Assembly: GCA_035533075.1 (NCBI GenBank)
Contig: DATLUO010000030.1
Coordinates: 1 to 43,031, forward strand
Reading direction: 5' to 3'
Source: Pirellulales bacterium
GTDB taxonomy: Bacteria; Planctomycetota; Planctomycetia; Pirellulales; JAICIG01
DNA length: 43,031 bases
In this document: positions 1 to 8,610 of the stretch, piece after piece
Numbering within the stretch: the first letter of the stretch is position 1
Layout: each line of letters opens with the position of its first letter
Translations under genes and position numbers: made by a program
The notes under the pieces: generated by a model
Told to the model about the DNA's origin: nothing
What the model saw: the letters and a program-made list of their open reading frames with translations, nothing else
The model's database searches: none

Positions 1-1
1 C

Positions 2-139
2 GAACCCGAGAAAGCGCCTGCCGAAATCGCGACCGCGGACGCTTGGCCGCAGGACTTCCTGGACCGGGTCGTGGGAGCATGGGAGGGCGACTTTGAGGCC
101 GGCTACGAGGGCGACTTCGAAAAGCGCGAGGAACTTTGA
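2..139 (+). CDS. VapB-type antitoxin, C-terminal part (5' end outside window)
   Basis: An open frame enters from the window edge and stops with TGA at 137-139, giving about 45 residues. The visible tail contains a WPQDF motif and then an acidic stretch rich in Glu, Asp and Gly, ending in KREEL. Tails of this kind, with a WPxxF motif followed by acidic residues, are common in AbrB/SpoVT-type VapB antitoxins, where the C-terminus wraps around the PIN toxin and blocks its active site. The DNA-binding N-terminus lies outside the window, so the family is inferred from the tail and from the overlapping vapC-like gene that follows at once. The stop overlaps the toxin start by three bases (TTGA), which suggests translational coupling. 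Confidence 0.6.
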   Translation, partial: EPEKAPAEIATADAWPQDFLDRVVGAWEGDFEAGYEGDFEKREEL

Positions 140-543
140 GCGTCTATCTGCTTGACACGAACACCTGCGTCGAGGTGCTGCGGAACCGGAATCAGCATGT
201 CGTCCGGCGCTTCACGGCTACGGCGCCCAACAACGTACGACTCTGTTCCGTGGTCAAGGGCGAACTGTTTTATGGTGCTCGCAAGGGATCGCGAGCAACA
301 GCCAACCTGGCGACCCTGGCCGTTTTCTTTGCGTCTCTGGTCAGCCTGCCGTTCGACGATGCGGCGGCTGATATTTACGGAACGATCCGCGCGGACCTGG
401 AAAAACGCGGCATGCCGATTGGTCCGAACGACACCATGATCGCAGCCATTGCGCTGCAGCATGGCCTGACTGTGGCGACCCACAACACGAACGAATTCTC
501 CAGAGTGACCGGACTTCAGGTCGAGGACTGGACTTTGCCATGA
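136..543 (+). CDS. vapC: VapC-family PIN-domain toxin (ribonuclease)
   Basis: This 135-residue protein matches the usual length of VapC toxins, which are Mg-dependent RNases neutralised by a cognate VapB. The acidic PIN residues are visible: Asp7 in YLLDTN, Glu43 in KGELFYGA and Asp99 in GPNDTMIAA, followed by the C-terminal THNTNEF motif that normally completes the metal site. The start is TTG at 136, inside the end of the antitoxin gene and just after a GAGGAA ribosome-binding sequence at 128-133. The second gene of a TA pair often starts this way. It has all expected active-site positions and looks intact. The reading frame stays open after its stop for a further 375 bases, which form the next small ORF. 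Confidence 0.9.
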   Translation: MSVYLLDTNTCVEVLRNRNQHVVRRFTATAPNNVRLCSVVKGELFYGARKGSRATANLATLAVFFASLVSLPFDDAAADIYGTIRADLEKRGMPIGPNDTMIAAIALQHGLTVATHNTNEFSRVTGLQVEDWTLP

Positions 544-648
544 CTCACGGCGGGGCCGGAGCACGCCGCCAGAGCCGCCCCATTCCTGCGGCCCAAAGAG
601 GAGCAACGCCGAGCGCTCGCAGCCACGCGCCAGGGACGTGCCCGCACC

Positions 649-918
649 TTGCGCGAGGCCGCCGAACTGGAAGGCGGCGAAAACTCAGAGGCGGCGGAAG
701 CGGGCGACAAGGACGGCGCATGGTCAGCGCGGCGACGAATTCGAAGTGAAGCCAAAGGCTTCGCGCGCGAGCTCGATAAGCTCCTGCTGCGCGTGGACGC
801 CCTGACCGCCGCCTGCGGCGGCGGCAATCAGCATACCGACCACATGCGCGACTGCCTTCGGCGCCTGATCGACCACTTTCGCGACTTCGTCCGCCATTTT
901 CTGCCAACGGAAAAATAG
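649..918 (+). CDS. Small charged helical protein, unknown function
   Basis: The ORF encodes about 89 residues from a TTG at 649. The same frame is open back to the vapC stop at 541-543, so the true start is uncertain. The upstream in-frame residues (KEEQRRALAATRQ...) look like genuine coding sequence without an ATG. The protein is rich in Glu, Arg and Ala in its first half. It then has an amphipathic helical region with RELDKLLLRVDALTAAC and a His/Arg-rich end, HMRDCLRRLIDHFRDFVRHF. No family is recognised. It lies directly downstream of the toxin and before a strong hairpin, so it may be the last gene of that transcript. Alternatively it is a fragment whose 5' end was lost when it was joined to vapC. 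Confidence 0.4.
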   Translation: MREAAELEGGENSEAAEAGDKDGAWSARRRIRSEAKGFARELDKLLLRVDALTAACGGGNQHTDHMRDCLRRLIDHFRDFVRHFLPTEK

Positions 919-955
919 TGCGGCGCGAAAATGCCCCGCTTTGATCGGTCAGACT

Positions 956-986
956 TTTCCAGCCTGACGGCCTGTCAGGCTGGAAA
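956..986. terminator. Perfect 13-bp inverted repeat, candidate bidirectional terminator
   Basis: TTTCCAGCCTGAC at 956-968 and its exact complement at 974-986 enclose a 5-base loop, GGCCT. The stem follows the small ORF ending at 918 and precedes the gene at 1177. There is only a short T run on the 5' side and none after the stem, so it is not a classic intrinsic terminator for the plus strand. It could act on the other strand or simply be a palindromic repeat. Confidence 0.4.
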
Positions 987-1176
987 GGGCGGGGGCCGAA
1001 ACGACACAACGTCTTTACGACTTCCGCCCCCTTTCGTGTCCCCGTCGAGCGGATATCACTTTGAAACCTGCACCACGCCTCGAACCCGACTGCGGGCTGC
1101 CTACAGCCTAGACGTTGACGCTACGATCCCGTAAATTGGCGTCGTCAGTCCACTCAGGTGTTTCGAGGGCCATTTC

Positions 1177-1926
1177 ATGTTCAAGGGAGCAGTAAACTTT
1201 CGCGCCGCAATCGAGGGCAATGGCCTGACATTTCCGTCCTTTGAATTCAACCCAAACGAGGCGGCTGTCGAAAAGGTTGCGATCGAAGCACCCGCCTCTG
1301 GCGACACGATCGTCAGCACGGTCTATCTTGATGGCGTGGCCACCGAGGCTGACAGGATTGCGCTGGCAACGAAGGTCAATACCGCGGCCTTAAACAGAAT
1401 CGCCTTTGCTCGCCAAGTGTCGATCGACCATGCGAGAGAGACCGGTCACGCACTCACGCCCGTTCAACAGCAGCCGGGTGTAGTGGTCGCCGCAGGCGTC
1501 GTAACTCTTTATCTGAGCGGCGAGGCCAAGGTGGTCCTCGGTATCGACCATAACCAACTACGGGCGCAACTCGAACAGGCGTCGCCGCCTGGCGAACGCA
1601 ATTATGCCTTGTTTCGTTCTGCGCGCCTCTCTGTCGGCGCCGTCGAAGAGTTTATGCATCTCTACAATATCCTGATGATGCTCTATAACGACAAGCAAGC
1701 GCAGGTCGACGCCTTCATCATCCAGGAAGAACCCGCAGTCCAACAAACTCAGAGCGGCCGCCCCCGTGCGCAGCCAGGAGAAATGGAGACCGTTTATACC
1801 CGGCTCCGAAACGAACTGGCTCACAAGCGCCAGGGCGTCAATCTCGACCACACAAAAATGGAGATGGCACAGTTTGTAGGGAATCTTCGGGCACTTGCAA
1901 GGCGGGCGATTGAACTCCATCCCTAG
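1177..1926 (+). CDS. Protein with a C-terminal HEPN-type Rx4H motif
   Basis: This is a 249-residue soluble protein with no signal peptide or membrane segment. The start is the ATG at 1177, with GAGGG a few bases upstream. Residues 1-130 look like a mixed alpha/beta domain of unknown type. Residues 150-249 are mostly helical and contain RNELAH at 211-216, the Rx4H signature of HEPN domains, followed by another helix (residues 226-246). HEPN domains act as metal-independent RNases in many toxin-antitoxin and antiphage proteins. The arrangement of an N-terminal domain of about 150-200 residues plus a C-terminal HEPN helix bundle fits that class. The neighbouring VapBC pair and recombinase relic support an accessory or defence context. 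The exact family is not identified, and a non-catalytic HEPN scaffold is also possible. Confidence 0.6.
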   Translation: MFKGAVNFRAAIEGNGLTFPSFEFNPNEAAVEKVAIEAPASGDTIVSTVYLDGVATEADRIALATKVNTAALNRIAFARQVSIDHARETGHALTPVQQQPGVVVAAGVVTLYLSGEAKVVLGIDHNQLRAQLEQASPPGERNYALFRSARLSVGAVEEFMHLYNILMMLYNDKQAQVDAFIIQEEPAVQQTQSGRPRAQPGEMETVYTRLRNELAHKRQGVNLDHTKMEMAQFVGNLRALARRAIELHP

Positions 1927-1975
1927 CGTTCCGAGCGTCGGGGTGTCGGCCCGGTGCGCTCTGGGCATTGCTTGA

Positions 1976-2081
1976 TTCGTCCGCCAGCTACTTGGTCACA
2001 GGGATGTCCGCGCGACGATGATCTTCACTCACGTATTGAACCGCGGCGGACGTTCCGTCCGCATTCCCGCAGATTTCCTGG
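1976..2081 (+). pseudogene. C-terminal relic of an integron-integrase-like tyrosine recombinase
   Basis: In the frame starting at 1976 the sequence reads VRQLLGHRDVRATMIF and then THVLNRGG, ending near IPADF at about 2070. This is the conserved end of IntI-type tyrosine recombinases: the LLGH box carries a catalytic His and the normal sequence has Tyr in MIYTHV. Here the codon is TTC, so the nucleophile is Phe. An in-frame TGA at 1973-1975 lies directly upstream, and nothing of the rest of the enzyme is present. The relic is therefore dead both by truncation and by active-site loss. It runs in frame into the next gene without a stop, so a longer start for that gene would be misleading. A phage or transposon integrase of the same superfamily is an alternative source. 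Confidence 0.7.
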
Positions 2082-2185
2082 CTCGCCCGTCCGATAAGCG
2101 CTATGCTAGGCAGAAACGGCACGCCGAACGAGGCGTGAACCGAGCGCCGACGGCTACAATTCCGGCGTCTGCTTCGAGTGTGATC

Positions 2186-2911
2186 ATGACACATTTCAAT
2201 CGCAACGGTTACTGGCGCACCAGCAAAAGCGGCATCCAACATTGGGTGTCGGAGACGACCGTGCATCGGGACGATTGGAGTCGGGCATCTTACAGCTACA
2301 CACCACCTCCGGCGCAGTCCAAACATCCCGAATTCACCAAAACACGACGAGTTGCGGCATGCTTCGTCAATCCGGATGCAAGATGCCCCGTCTGTGGGGA
2401 GCGAGTCTTTTACTACCAGAACGAAAATGGCAGTCGCGTTTTCTTCGATGAACTTGGACCTCCCTGGCCAAAGCATCCATGCACGGACACGCGACTGATT
2501 TCGGCCCAACTTGCTGGGACGCGATTGGGACTGACTTTTGGCATCCGTAGCCAACCTGAGGTTGCGGAGATCATGACGTGGCAGAAGGACCACGGTGCCG
2601 ATTTCAAAGCTGAGTTCACGACGAAGTATGGGACCAAGCCCTGGCCACTCGCCATCATCATGAAGCGGATGAAAGGCGAAAAGCTGGTCTTCGTCATTGC
2701 CAAGTTGCTGAAGCAGGGGCGTGCGACAAACGTCTACCTCTCATGTAAAACCCTGCCGAGTTACTGCAAGAAGGGGTTTCTCATCGCAATTGGCAGGCGG
2801 AAGGTCAGTTTCATCGATATAGTGACGCTAGCTCCCGTTGAGGTCACGATCAAACGTTATAGGGGGGCTGCGTCCTTTGTGCGTGCATGGACGTACACCG
2901 ACGAAAGGTAG
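2186..2911 (+). CDS. Conserved cysteine-rich (putative zinc-binding) protein, unknown role
   Basis: The protein has 241 residues if the ATG at 2186 is used. The frame is open further upstream, but that part is the recombinase relic. It begins MTHFNRNGYWRTSKSGI and contains CPVCGERVFYY followed about 30 residues later by PPWPKHPC. I take CPxC...HPC to be a zinc-binding set (Cys, Cys, His, Cys). The central motif VFFDELGPPWPKHPC recurs, as I recall it, in uncharacterised bacterial proteins. The second half is basic and beta-rich with no recognised domain. No signal peptide is present, so it should be cytosolic. It ends with TAG at 2909-2911, directly abutting the giant adhesin fragment. No function should be assigned beyond probable metal binding. 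Confidence 0.7.
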   Translation: MTHFNRNGYWRTSKSGIQHWVSETTVHRDDWSRASYSYTPPPAQSKHPEFTKTRRVAACFVNPDARCPVCGERVFYYQNENGSRVFFDELGPPWPKHPCTDTRLISAQLAGTRLGLTFGIRSQPEVAEIMTWQKDHGADFKAEFTTKYGTKPWPLAIIMKRMKGEKLVFVIAKLLKQGRATNVYLSCKTLPSYCKKGFLIAIGRRKVSFIDIVTLAPVEVTIKRYRGAASFVRAWTYTDER

Positions 2912-3991
2912 TTGCGGTGCTCCATGCACTTTCTCAGAGGCGAGGATTTAATAACCTTCCACGTTCCGTCACGAATTGTACCGCAAACCACTCGGGCGCA
3001 ACGACTTACGCATACGTGGGACATCACAGGTGTCGATTCCGGATCGGTGAGCGGCTACGGGGCAGCCATCGTCAATTTCAGCAACGTCGGCACCCTCATC
3101 GGCGGCGATCAGAACGACACCTTTGTCTACGCCCAGGGGGCCAGCGAGAACGGCGTCGATGGCGGCGGCGGCAACACCACCCTGGATGCCACCACGACAG
3201 TTTACAACGCATCCGCCAGCACGCCCAGGTTTCAACACCTCGTCGCCAACGGCGGCAACGACCAATTCGTCTTGGACAACGGCATGGGCGTGGCCGGAAC
3301 CATCGACGGCGGCATCGGCATCAGCAGCCTCAATTATTCGGCTTATACCACCGCCGTGACGGTGAACCTGGGCAGTACCGGAGCCGCGACCACCGGCATC
3401 GGAGGCGGCATTCTGAATATCCAGAACGTGATCGGCCCCACCAGCACAACGAACACCTTGCTCGGGCCGGATCAGGCCGCGGCGACCTGGGAAATCACTG
3501 GCCGTAACTTGGGCATGATCGATCAAGTCACGTACAACGCCACGCTCACGTTGTCCGTTCCCGTGACGGTGCCGGTGTCCTTCTCGGGATTTGCGAATCT
3601 GACCGGCGCGGCCGACACGAACGATGGTTTCATCGTGCGCGCCGGGGGCAGCATCAGCGGCACGATGAACGGCGGCGCCGGGGGTGACGACAACCTGGCC
3701 ATCGAAAACCCCGCCAGCCCCGGCCAACTGGCCATCCTTGAACCGGATGCCACGGGCGGCGGCACCCTGCAAGCGAACCAGGTTTTTCCGAACGCCAGCC
3801 AAACGACTTTTGCAGGCCTCGAACAACCCCTCCAGGCGACTACCTCGGCTGCCGGTGTGACGTTGCAGGGGACTGATTTCAACGACCACTTGACGCTGAG
3901 CCAGAATGCCGGCACCCAGGAACTGACACTGGCCGACGCCAACTCCTTCTGGGATTACAGTGCGGCTGCATTGGCTGCCGGGATCCGCTGA
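2912..3991 (+). CDS. Giant surface protein, segment 1 (beta-strand repeats)
   Basis: This 359-codon segment opens with TTG at 2912, or ATG at 2924, straight after the stop of the previous gene. The first 30 or so codons do not resemble a signal peptide. From about 3010 the protein has the character of the interior of a giant adhesin: HTWDITGVDSG, then GTLIGGDQNDTFVY, Gly/Asn/Thr-rich. A related unit, TWEITGRNLG, recurs at about 3490. It stops with TGA at 3989-3991 only because one G is missing at 3980-3982. Adding it gives ...AAGDPLNVSLPRAGQTITV and joins the next segment. The missing N-terminus suggests the gene was cut near 2990-3010. Confidence 0.6.
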   Translation: MRCSMHFLRGEDLITFHVPSRIVPQTTRAQRLTHTWDITGVDSGSVSGYGAAIVNFSNVGTLIGGDQNDTFVYAQGASENGVDGGGGNTTLDATTTVYNASASTPRFQHLVANGGNDQFVLDNGMGVAGTIDGGIGISSLNYSAYTTAVTVNLGSTGAATTGIGGGILNIQNVIGPTSTTNTLLGPDQAAATWEITGRNLGMIDQVTYNATLTLSVPVTVPVSFSGFANLTGAADTNDGFIVRAGGSISGTMNGGAGGDDNLAIENPASPGQLAILEPDATGGGTLQANQVFPNASQTTFAGLEQPLQATTSAAGVTLQGTDFNDHLTLSQNAGTQELTLADANSFWDYSAAALAAGIR

Positions 3992-4026
3992 ATGTTTCCC
4001 TGCCCAGGGCAGGCCAAACCATCACG

Positions 4027-7000
4027 GTGCCTGGCGCCACCTTCTCCTTCATGAACACGATGGGGGCCAACCTGTTCGTGAACGGCGATTCCACGTTCAC
4101 CGGCGATGTCTTCACGGAAGGCGGCAACATCACAGTCGGTCAGTCCGTCACCGTGGACGCCAATGTGATTCTCTCCACCCGCCAAACACAAAATGGCGGT
4201 CTTTCCGGGGCATCCACCGGCAAGTCCGGGAACATCACTTTCATTGGCGCCAACATCAACGTTGACACCGGTGCGCAGCTTTTGAGCTACGACGACAGGA
4301 ATACAACGGATACTGCGGGCATTCCCCTGGGCATCGACAATCAGTCCGCACCGGCGGGCAACAACCTGTGGTTGCCTGGGATGGTTTACCGCAACGTTGC
4401 CACCACCACCGACGGCTTGGGGATGGGGCTCACGGTCGATGTGACCACCGATACCAGCGGCAACGCGACAATCACCATGAGCTCGCCAGGCGCCGGCTAC
4501 AAGAATGGCGACCTGATTACAATCGCGGAACCGACCGCTTTCGTGACCGGAAGCAGTTCTCTCCATAATGGCGGCAATATCACCGTGCAGGTTGACGGCC
4601 TTCAAACTCTTGGCGGCGACATCACCTTGTCCGCCTACGATCACCTGCAAGCAATCGCCTGGTCTTACAACCCCGATGACGTTTCCATCACGGTCAGCCC
4701 TTCCGCGGTCATCAAGGGTCGAAATGTCAACATCCTTGCCAACGCCGACAACAATGACTCGTTCGGCCTTGGAACTCCCGTAAACAACAAAGGCGGGATC
4801 AATATTCCGGGCGAGTTTCTGCAGAAGGCCTCCGCGCCACTCGTCGACTTCCTCATTAATCTTCGGTTCCTCGTCGGCTACAGCCGTTCCGAGGCGAGCG
4901 CCACCATTACGTCGGCGGCCGGATCGTCGATTGAGGCGTCGGGCGGAGATGTGTTTGCGGAATCGTTCGCCAATTCCAAGGCGAGTGGCCTCACGATTGG
5001 GCCTGTGTTTGGCTTTGCCTATGCCCGGAGCGACGCCACCGCCATCCTCGATGTTGAAGGGAACGTCACCTCCGACATCGGCAGCGTCACCCTCAGCTCG
5101 ACGACGGGCAACTCCATCAGCATCACCACCAAGACGATCAATGCCTCCAAGTTAGCGAAGGTTGGCCAATTTGCTTCGATCTCCGGCGCTGTGACCGATG
5201 CCACTTCCATCGCGACGACCACGATTGGAGCAGACGCTCAGATCACGGCGGCCCGTGACGTCAGTATTACTGCCGTGAACGTCAAGAACATGTCTACGTC
5301 GGCTTCAGATTCTGCCAAAACCACCTCTTTCGGCGTATCGTTTGTTTATGCCGACGACCAAGCGACGGCCACGGCCACGGTCGATGGCCAGGTTACGGCG
5401 ACGAAAGGCGACGTCGCCATTCTGGCCGAGTCGCTCAGCGCAAAAGACAGCATGACGGCAATGTTTCAGGCCGGCCAACCGACGCGAAGCAACACCGTCA
5501 ACAACATCACGACGTTCATACAAACCGTCAGAACGCTCAATGATGTGGCTTCCGATAATGGTGACGCGGCGGCTGGTGTGGCCGCGCTGATTGCCGCAGC
5601 CCTAAAAGCGAAAGGCGACAAGGACGCACCGGATCCGAACGCACCGACGGGAAAATTCGTTGGCGTGATGGCAGCCGCGATCGGAACCCATACCAATACG
5701 GCCACGGCAACGGTCGGCGACACCGCTGTGATCAAGGCCGGCGGGCAAGTCCTGGTCCACGCCAACGTAATCGATCTACCGGTCATGCAAGCCCAGGGGC
5801 TGGCGGCCAAGTTCAACGATCCGGCCAAACCGACAGCGACGGGCTCGCTGATTGTCGCGATCTCTGCATCGCTGGGCGAGTACACCAATCGTTCGACCGC
5901 CACCGTGGACAGTGGAGCGAAGATCAATGCCGGCGGCAACATCGACGTGGCTGCCCGCACGTCGATCCCTTACGACCTTCCCTGGAGCAAACTCGACACG
6001 ACGAACGGCGCCTCCACCGAAGGCGACCAGATTGTTGGGCTGATCTTGCAGGCAATCGGCAATAACAACCTGGGGGCCAGCGAACTTTTCTCGACCTTCA
6101 CCGAAAGCTCGGCCACGGGCAACAAAGCCGGTTTCGCACTTTCGGCAACGCTCATGAACCTGACCGATGACGCCGAAGCGAATATTGACTCCGGTGCGCT
6201 GATCAATCAAGCCACTCCAACCACTCCCATCACCAGCTCGCAAAATGTGAGCGTCACGGCGATCACCGATGTCGAGACGGCGAATCTGGTCGGCAATTTC
6301 CCGCAAATCCTCGATTCAGCTTTGGCAAAAACGGTGCAACAGCAAGGCGCCAATGCGACCGGGATTGGCGGGTCACTCTCGGGGGTGGAGTATGACAACA
6401 CAGCCAGGGCGGTGATCGGGTCCGACGCACTGGTCTCTGCGTACGACCTTGTCGTTAACGCACAAACCTTGACCAACAATGTCTCCCTGGGGGTTGCCGG
6501 CGGCAAATCGAGTACGAGCTCCGTCAACGGCGCGGCGAATTACGTGTATGTCAACGATACGACCTTGGCGCAGATCGGCCAGGGGGCAACCATTTCGGCC
6601 GCAGGCACGGTGACGGTCACCGCGGATGATAAGCCCCTCATTGTGAACTTGGCCGGCGGGGTGAGCATCGGCACCAGCCTTGGTTTCGGCCTGACGGCCG
6701 GAATCAACGACATCACCCGTAACACTATGGCCCTCATCGGCAATCAGAACGTCACGCTCGGCGGCGGCACCTTCACGCCCGATACGGGGGTCAACGCGGC
6801 GCGGAATACCATCGATCTGGGCTACACCGACGGCTTTGCCAACGGCGACCAGGTGCTCTACAGCGACAACGGCGATGATGCGATCGATGGCCTGAGCGAC
6901 GGGGGCGTCTACTATGTGTGGACCGTCAACCCTACCACGATCACGCTGGGACGCACGGCGGCGGAGGCCGAGGGGGCTTACGAGGCGGCCGAGGGGCTCA

Positions 7001-7281
7001 CTTACACCGAGCCGACGTTTGATTCCCTGGCTCTCGCCAGCGATGCTGAGACCATCGATCTGGGCTACGACGATGGTTTCGTGACCGGCGATGCGGTGCA
7101 ATACAACGCAGGCAGCGACGGCAGCCTCTTTGGTCTGACCAATGGTACGACCTATTATGTGATCAGCGTGGACGCCACCCACGTGAAACTGGCCAGCACG
7201 GCCGACGACGCCCAGAATGGAAATGCGCTCACGCTGACCCGGGCACTTCGGGGTCCGGCAGCAGTCTGCGCCTCGCTCTGA
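4027..7281 (+). CDS. Giant surface protein, segment 2 (beta-helix-like filament)
   Basis: About 1,084 codons are shown from a GTG at 4027, but coding similarity extends back to about 3982 across the first frame break. The sequence is dominated by short Thr/Ser/Ala/Val strands of the GGNITVGQSV and DVSITAVNV type. This pattern is typical of right-handed beta-helical or filamentous adhesin stalks, with recurring SATATVDGQ and NVTLGGG turns. From about 6800 it enters the LGY-DGF...TYYV repeat block, with modules at about 6810-6960 and 7050-7210. It ends at a premature TGA (7279-7281) because a G is missing at 7241-7243. The restored sequence reads TLTRGTSGSGSSLRLAL and continues in the third frame. 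There are no enzymatic motifs. Confidence 0.65.
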   Translation: MPGATFSFMNTMGANLFVNGDSTFTGDVFTEGGNITVGQSVTVDANVILSTRQTQNGGLSGASTGKSGNITFIGANINVDTGAQLLSYDDRNTTDTAGIPLGIDNQSAPAGNNLWLPGMVYRNVATTTDGLGMGLTVDVTTDTSGNATITMSSPGAGYKNGDLITIAEPTAFVTGSSSLHNGGNITVQVDGLQTLGGDITLSAYDHLQAIAWSYNPDDVSITVSPSAVIKGRNVNILANADNNDSFGLGTPVNNKGGINIPGEFLQKASAPLVDFLINLRFLVGYSRSEASATITSAAGSSIEASGGDVFAESFANSKASGLTIGPVFGFAYARSDATAILDVEGNVTSDIGSVTLSSTTGNSISITTKTINASKLAKVGQFASISGAVTDATSIATTTIGADAQITAARDVSITAVNVKNMSTSASDSAKTTSFGVSFVYADDQATATATVDGQVTATKGDVAILAESLSAKDSMTAMFQAGQPTRSNTVNNITTFIQTVRTLNDVASDNGDAAAGVAALIAAALKAKGDKDAPDPNAPTGKFVGVMAAAIGTHTNTATATVGDTAVIKAGGQVLVHANVIDLPVMQAQGLAAKFNDPAKPTATGSLIVAISASLGEYTNRSTATVDSGAKINAGGNIDVAARTSIPYDLPWSKLDTTNGASTEGDQIVGLILQAIGNNNLGASELFSTFTESSATGNKAGFALSATLMNLTDDAEANIDSGALINQATPTTPITSSQNVSVTAITDVETANLVGNFPQILDSALAKTVQQQGANATGIGGSLSGVEYDNTARAVIGSDALVSAYDLVVNAQTLTNNVSLGVAGGKSSTSSVNGAANYVYVNDTTLAQIGQGATISAAGTVTVTADDKPLIVNLAGGVSIGTSLGFGLTAGINDITRNTMALIGNQNVTLGGGTFTPDTGVNAARNTIDLGYTDGFANGDQVLYSDNGDDAIDGLSDGGVYYVWTVNPTTITLGRTAAEAEGAYEAAEGLTYTEPTFDSLALASDAETIDLGYDDGFVTGDAVQYNAGSDGSLFGLTNGTTYYVISVDATHVKLASTADDAQNGNALTLTRALRGPAAVCASL

Positions 7282-8610
7282 ATGCCACGGGCAACACAGG
7301 GGTCAGCGACAGCCTCGGCCGGGTCTTCAGCCCGGCCGGGTCCCAGAAGCTGTCCAACAATGCCACGGGCGGTACCTTCACGCTGACCGTAACCGTCGAC
7401 GGCACGCCCGAGACAACGGCCGCCATCGCCTACAACGCCGATGCTTCCGTCTTGCAAACGGCCCTCGACAATCTCAACGGGGTGTCGGCCCAGGTGGTCA
7501 ACGCGGGCCTTGACGCCTGGATCATCAGCGGCGCCGTGGTTACCGTTACCGACTCCCTGACCGGCGGCCAAAGCACGCTGCAATCCTATACGGGCGCCGT
7601 CACCAGCACGTACGATAGCATCAACGTCGGCTACGTGGATGGTTTCAGCGCGGGACAAGCGGTGTACTATTCCGCCGGGAACGACCCGGTGATTCCCGGC
7701 TTGACCAACAACACCGTCTACTACGTCGTGCCCGACGTCAGCAACCCGGACGCCTTCCAGTTGGCGGCCACGTCGGCCGATGCATTGCTGCCCACGCCCA
7801 AGATCATGGCCATCACGCCGACGGCAACCGCCGGGACGAGCAGTGGCTTTGGGGCCATCTTCGACCCGACGACGGCGGTAAGCAGCACCGACGCCACCCA
7901 GCTCGACCTCGGCTACGAAGACGGCTTCGCCACCGGGCAAGCGGTCATTTACAGCGCCGGCGGCGGCAATCCCATCGGCGGCTTGACGAATGGGGCCACG
8001 TATTACGTCACCGTCGTCAACAACACGAACATCGAGCTGTCCACCGACCCGACGAACCTGGCCGGCACGATGATCACGCTGAATCCGAGCACGGCCAGCG
8101 GCACCCAGCACAGCCTGCGCGTCGCCATCGACCCGCAAACCGGCGTAACCGGCGGCGCAACCACGACGGTCTCGACCATCAATCTCGGCTACAACGCTGG
8201 GTTCGTGACGGGCGATCAGGTCTTTTACAACGACGGCGGCGGCAGCAACATCGGCGGATTGGCCAACGAGAACGCCTATTATGTGATTGTCGTGACGGCC
8301 GGCACCTCCAGCACGCCCGAGATCATCCGTTTGGCCAGCTCGCGGGCGAACGCCATGAGCGGCGTTTACATCGATCTCGATGCCACCACGGCCTCCGGCT
8401 TGCAATCGCTCGCCAAGCCGTTCCAGGCCGGCCCGACCGTGGTCGGCAACGAGATTTCGGTGCCCGATGCCACCGTCTTTCAGAACGGGCAAGCGGTCGT
8501 TTACCACGACGGCGGCGGCACGCCCATTGGCGGGCTGACCGACGGCACCACCTATTACGTCACCGTGGTCGATCCTACCGACATCACGTTGTCGCTCACG
8601 CCCGGCGGCC
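6800..8610 (+). repeat. Block of LGY/DGF...GGLTNG-TYYV protein repeats (first block)
   Basis: Six related modules lie near 6810, 7050, 7620, 7900, 8190 and 8460. Each encodes a variant of LGYxDGFxxGxxVxY, a Gly-rich turn with IGGLT, TYYVxVV and a strand ending in I-x-L-S. Two further copies sit near 20990 and 21280 in the same protein. At the DNA level the copies have diverged, so the block is old rather than a recent slippage product. Confidence 0.75.

Noticed and set aside
900..2200. Integron cassette array with attC sites
   Set aside because: Despite the integrase relic, I found no convincing paired 7-mer cores, and the gene orientation relative to the relic does not fit an intI-attI-cassette order.
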